Below, piece by piece: positions 61,574 to 64,000 of a DNA stretch of 64,000 bases (the first letter of the stretch is position 1; each line of letters begins with the position of its first letter). The notes beneath the pieces are model-generated. The model had not been told where the DNA came from and searched no databases. It worked only from the letters and a program-made list of their open reading frames with translations. The stretch comes from Thiothrix subterranea (GTDB taxonomy: Bacteria; Pseudomonadota; Gammaproteobacteria; Thiotrichales; Thiotrichaceae), in the NCBI RefSeq assembly GCF_016772315.1, contig NZ_CP053482.1, forward strand, positions 2,480,001 through 2,544,000, written 5' to 3'. Both the position numbers and the translations under genes were made by a program.

Positions 61574-61969
61574 ATGACTCCACAAACCATGAACGAAGCC
61601 GAAGAGCTGCTAGTAAAAGCCTTAGCGGGCGAATTGGAGGGTGATACTTTCATTCAGCAATTGATGGAAGTCACGCTCTTTATGCCGATTTACGAAAAGC
61701 ACCAAATTGGCGGTTTGCAGCCGACGACCAGCGATCAGGCCGTGCCGCTGACACTGGATGATGACGCGGGCAATAAAGTCCTGATTTTGTTCACTAGCCC
61801 GGATCGTGCCAAGGTATTTGTACGCGATTTCCCCGGCTACGGTGGCGGTTTGCTGGCAGAATTTAAGTGGATTATTGAGAAAGTTGGCGTCGGTTACAGC
61901 ATTTCGATCAACCCCGATCATGAGATGGGGATTGATCTGGAAGTAGGAATGCTGCAAAACCTACACTAA
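61574..61969 (+). CDS. SseB-family protein
   Basis: 131-residue protein with the SseB N-terminal domain: AEELLVKALAGELEGDTFIQ, MEVTLFMPIYEKHQI, VLILFTSPDRAKVFVRDFPG, and ISINPDHEMGIDLEVGMLQN (the INP..E motif). Unknown biochemical role; serine-sensitivity enhancer in E. coli. It converges with cysQ with a 9-bp overlap. Upstream 61395-61573 holds the divergent promoter region with the protease gene. Confidence 0.82.
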   Translation: MTPQTMNEAEELLVKALAGELEGDTFIQQLMEVTLFMPIYEKHQIGGLQPTTSDQAVPLTLDDDAGNKVLILFTSPDRAKVFVRDFPGYGGGLLAEFKWIIEKVGVGYSISINPDHEMGIDLEVGMLQNLH

Positions 61970-62752
61970 ATATTGCGACCAGTCGTGGTAATCCTTGCCG
62001 AACACGAAGAAATGCGGGTTCAGCATGGATTCTTTGGTGTTGTAACGCAACGGTTGCATATCAGCACGAGTGAAGTGCCCACCGGCTTCTTCCACAATAA
62101 TTTGCGCAGCGGCGGTGTCCCATTCCGAGGTTAAGCCGAGGCGTGGGTAAATATCCGCAGAACCTTCAGCAACGCGGCAGGCTTTGAGAATGCTGCCCAT
62201 CACTGCGTATTCGTGTGCGCCAATGCGTTCTAAAAATTGCGGCATGATCGGGTCACGGTGCGATTTGCTGCCCATGACTTTGAGCGGCTTGCCGGTGGCA
62301 CGGGTGCTGATTGGGAAGGTTTCCCCGTGCATTTGCTTGAATGCGCCGCCACCTTGATGTGCAAACCAGGTTTCATTTAACGCGGGAGCGTGGACTACGC
62401 CGAGAATGGGGGCGTGGTTGTGTATCAGTGCAATCAGGGTGCTGAATTCGCCATTGCGTTTGACGAATTCGCGGGTTCCATCCAGCGGGTCAACCAGCCA
62501 GTAGGTTTGCCATTGGCTGCGCTCGCTGAAGGGCAGGCTGGCGGATTCTTCGGAAAGTACCGGGTATTGCGGGGTGAGTGCGGTAAGCGCATCCACAATA
62601 TGGTGGTGTGATGCCATATCCGCCGCTGTGAGCGGGGAATCGTCGGCTTTGTGTTCCACCGCAAAGTCTGGCGAATTATAGACCACCATGATTTTGTCGC
62701 CTGCGTCTTGGGCAATGCGCACGGTGGCGTGGAGGAGGTTTGGCAGGTCCAT
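61961..62752 (-). CDS. cysQ: 3'(2'),5'-bisphosphate nucleotidase CysQ
   Basis: 263-residue inositol-monophosphatase-fold enzyme removing the 3' phosphate of PAP/PAPS, part of sulfur assimilation. Metal sites: E-E pair in YPVLSEESASLPFSERSQWQ, DPLDGTREFVKRNGEFST (signature DPxDGT), and SEWDTAAAQIIVEEAGGHF (WDxxA). Start ATG 62752 chosen as MDLPNLLHATVRIAQDAGDK; a longer in-frame start at 62794 is unlikely. Normal length. Confidence 0.94.
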   Translation of the reverse strand: MDLPNLLHATVRIAQDAGDKIMVVYNSPDFAVEHKADDSPLTAADMASHHHIVDALTALTPQYPVLSEESASLPFSERSQWQTYWLVDPLDGTREFVKRNGEFSTLIALIHNHAPILGVVHAPALNETWFAHQGGGAFKQMHGETFPISTRATGKPLKVMGSKSHRDPIMPQFLERIGAHEYAVMGSILKACRVAEGSADIYPRLGLTSEWDTAAAQIIVEEAGGHFTRADMQPLRYNTKESMLNPHFFVFGKDYHDWSQYLV

Positions 62753-62822
62753 GTGGTTTCTCTGTTGATGTATTTCGCGTTGGGAGGCTATCATGCTCAG
62801 ATAGTCTTAAGCAAAAGTTGTC

Positions 62823-63767
62823 ATGTTAAAAGTTGCGTCATTTTTCGCTGGCATTGGTGGTTTTGATCTGGGCATGGAACGTGCGGGAATGCAGGTAGTT
62901 GTTCAGTGTGAAATTAGTACCTTCTGCCAGCAAGTGTTAAAAAAGCATTGGCCGGATGTGCCACTATTTGGCGATATTAACCAGATGACGGCTGATGATA
63001 TTCCAGCGGATACCGACGTATGGTGTGGCGGTTTTCCCTGCCAAGATTTATCGCTGGCCAACCAAGGTAAACGTAAAGGATTAGAAGGTGAACGCAGTGG
63101 ATTGTTCTTCCAATATGCAGCACTCATTGCCGCTCGAAAACCCCGTTGGGTCATTATCGAAAATGTCCCCGGTTTGCTTAACAGCCATGAAGGCAAAGAT
63201 TTCCGGGTTCTCCTCGAAAAGCTGGATGAACTCGGGTACGGCGTTTCGTGGCGAGTATTCGATGCAAAATATTTTGGAACACCCCAACGCCGTCGCCGTG
63301 TCTACCTTGTCGCAAGTCTTGGCAACCTCCGCTCCGCTGAAGTACTTTTTGAACGAGGGCCACTTGCAATCGCTCCTCGTGCGGGCATCGGTCAGAAAGA
63401 AGCCATTGCCGGAGAATTTGGAGATGGCGATCAGGAAACAGATTGCTACGCTATCCAGCACGCGGGTATTGGCAGAAAACCCAGTGCAGGCCCCCAAGCC
63501 AAAGGCTACCGCAACGATGGCGAATCCTACACCCTCGATAGCCGGGGAAGTGCCGATGCTGTCTGTCAGGCGCTTGATGCCTTCGGAGTGCGAGATACTT
63601 CAGGGATTTCCAGCGGGGTGGACAGCAATAGATACCGTGCCGTAGGCAACGCGGTGTGTGTGCATGTGGTGGAATGGATTGGGCGGCGCTTGCTGGCGGT
63701 GGATGCCGAATGGCAAGCCTCACTCCAAGGTGATGTAGGGTTCAGCAAACAGGCTGTTACAGGGTGA
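62823..63767 (+). CDS. DNA (cytosine-5) methyltransferase with an out-of-frame motif block
   Basis: 314-codon gene of a C5-cytosine methyltransferase. Motif I ASFFAGIGGFDLGMERAGMQ, motif IV GGFPCQDLSLANQGKRKGLE (catalytic Cys), motif VI WVIIENVPGLLN, motif VIII YFGTPQRRRRVYLVASLG, and motif X NRYRAVGNAVCVHVVEWIG are in this frame. The expected block before motif X, SVRRLMPSECEILQGFPAGW, is coded in the next frame (63562-63640). A tandem CTGTCTGT at 63559-63566 explains the first shift: removing one CTGT restores DAVRRLMP. A second shift is needed before NRYRAVGN. The present product probably lacks function. A possible restriction partner lies downstream, convergent. Confidence 0.8.
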   Translation: MLKVASFFAGIGGFDLGMERAGMQVVVQCEISTFCQQVLKKHWPDVPLFGDINQMTADDIPADTDVWCGGFPCQDLSLANQGKRKGLEGERSGLFFQYAALIAARKPRWVIIENVPGLLNSHEGKDFRVLLEKLDELGYGVSWRVFDAKYFGTPQRRRRVYLVASLGNLRSAEVLFERGPLAIAPRAGIGQKEAIAGEFGDGDQETDCYAIQHAGIGRKPSAGPQAKGYRNDGESYTLDSRGSADAVCQALDAFGVRDTSGISSGVDSNRYRAVGNAVCVHVVEWIGRRLLAVDAEWQASLQGDVGFSKQAVTG

Positions 63768-64000
63768 GCCTTGGTTGGTGATGGCTTGCACAAACGAGCT
63801 GTAGTTGGTGAATAGCGAGCGTTCCACGTCAATTTTTAAAGCTAAAGAATGTGGGGCGCAGTCGGGGCGTTGGGTTTCGCTGGGGTCTTCGATGAAGGTC
63901 AGTAATGCGAGTGTCCAATTGCTTTGGCGCAAATCCCTGAATTGTATGGTTTCGCGTAGGCGTGGCATCAGGTAACGCTCAATCATTGAGCCAATGCAGA
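63720..64000 (-). CDS. C-terminal end of an unknown gene (partial, runs off right edge)
   Basis: About 93 codons on the minus strand, open to the window edge: SMIERYLMPRLRETIQFRDL, RQSNWTLALLTFIEDPSETQ, IDVERSLFTNYSSFVQAITN and ending FAEPYITLE. I recognise no family. It converges on the C5-methyltransferase with a 48-bp overlap. Type II restriction enzymes often neighbour such methyltransferases, so it could be the nuclease partner, but the sequence seen does not show it. Confidence 0.45.
   Translation of the reverse strand, partial: CIGSMIERYLMPRLRETIQFRDLRQSNWTLALLTFIEDPSETQRPDCAPHSLALKIDVERSLFTNYSSFVQAITNQGSPCNSLFAEPYITLE

Noticed and set aside
63088-63645. Separate 185-residue gene inside the methyltransferase
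   Set aside because: Only its last 25 codons resemble methyltransferase sequence; the rest is a shadow frame, so it is better explained by a frameshift.

Overview
The window is chromosomal DNA of moderate GC from a Gram-negative bacterium: it has LPS/O-antigen genes, a type II secretion secretin, RND pumps and a porin. Gene content, house-keeping genes (argS, rplM-rpsI, dusA, mutM) and the palindromic repeats fit a gammaproteobacterium of the Thiothrix/Thiotrichales kind. That placement is inference from style of content; no marker in the window proves it.

Layout. 1-3878 (minus): heavy-metal RND pump (CusA-like, cut by the left edge; CusB-like adaptor) behind a membrane-anchored LuxR-type regulator. 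4009-6405 (plus): lipoprotein, OmpR-type regulator and sensor kinase. 6417-9931 (minus): heme-binding ethylbenzene-dehydrogenase-type periplasmic protein, hybrid sensor kinase and stand-alone Hpt protein, apparently one signalling operon. 10092-10179: tRNA-Ser(GGA). 10374-17698: partial type II secretion operon (L, M, C/N-like, D, lipoprotein) followed by a large exported protein that is a candidate cargo. 17803-28079: parvulin-like foldase joined to an ABC-type polysaccharide export and assembly cluster (Wzm, Wzt, acyltransferase, methyltransferase, HAD protein, three glycosyltransferases). 28386-29224: rplM-rpsI. 29534-30544: porin. 30615-40398: small unknowns, Uma2 nuclease, a giant FAD/FeS oxidoreductase, Amt, DUF302 and SCP2 proteins, and an RND adaptor. 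40398-43538: HAE1-type RND pump. 43605-53131: Rpn nuclease, secreted Pro-rich protein, metY-tpx, mutM, dusA, tRNA-Asn, a DUF1538 membrane protein with two PII-like proteins, YciA-like thioesterase and YgjP-like metalloprotease. 53232-54992: argS.

54998-58578 is a nest of mobile-element debris (BrnA fragment, IS1 fragment, IS630 remnant, complete IS982, complete IS30 and an IS982 fragment) between argS and a YafY-type regulator. 58578-64000 holds a VOC protein, a DegP-like protease with a tiny membrane protein, SseB, CysQ, a C5-cytosine methyltransferase with an out-of-frame motif block, and the end of an unknown gene.

The most unusual signal is a set of palindromic elements sitting in frame inside protein-coding genes: wzt, two glycosyltransferases and argS. 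Two of them (27931-27996 and 53521-53578) share an outer and inner frame but differ in a 9-bp stem segment that changes on both arms, so pairing is kept. They resemble in logic the palindromic elements known from Rickettsia genes. Other leads are the DUF1538/PII-like trio, the heme-protein/hybrid-kinase/Hpt operon, an IS30 transposase with its second catalytic Asp changed to Asn, and the methyltransferase frame lesion at a CTGT tandem duplication.
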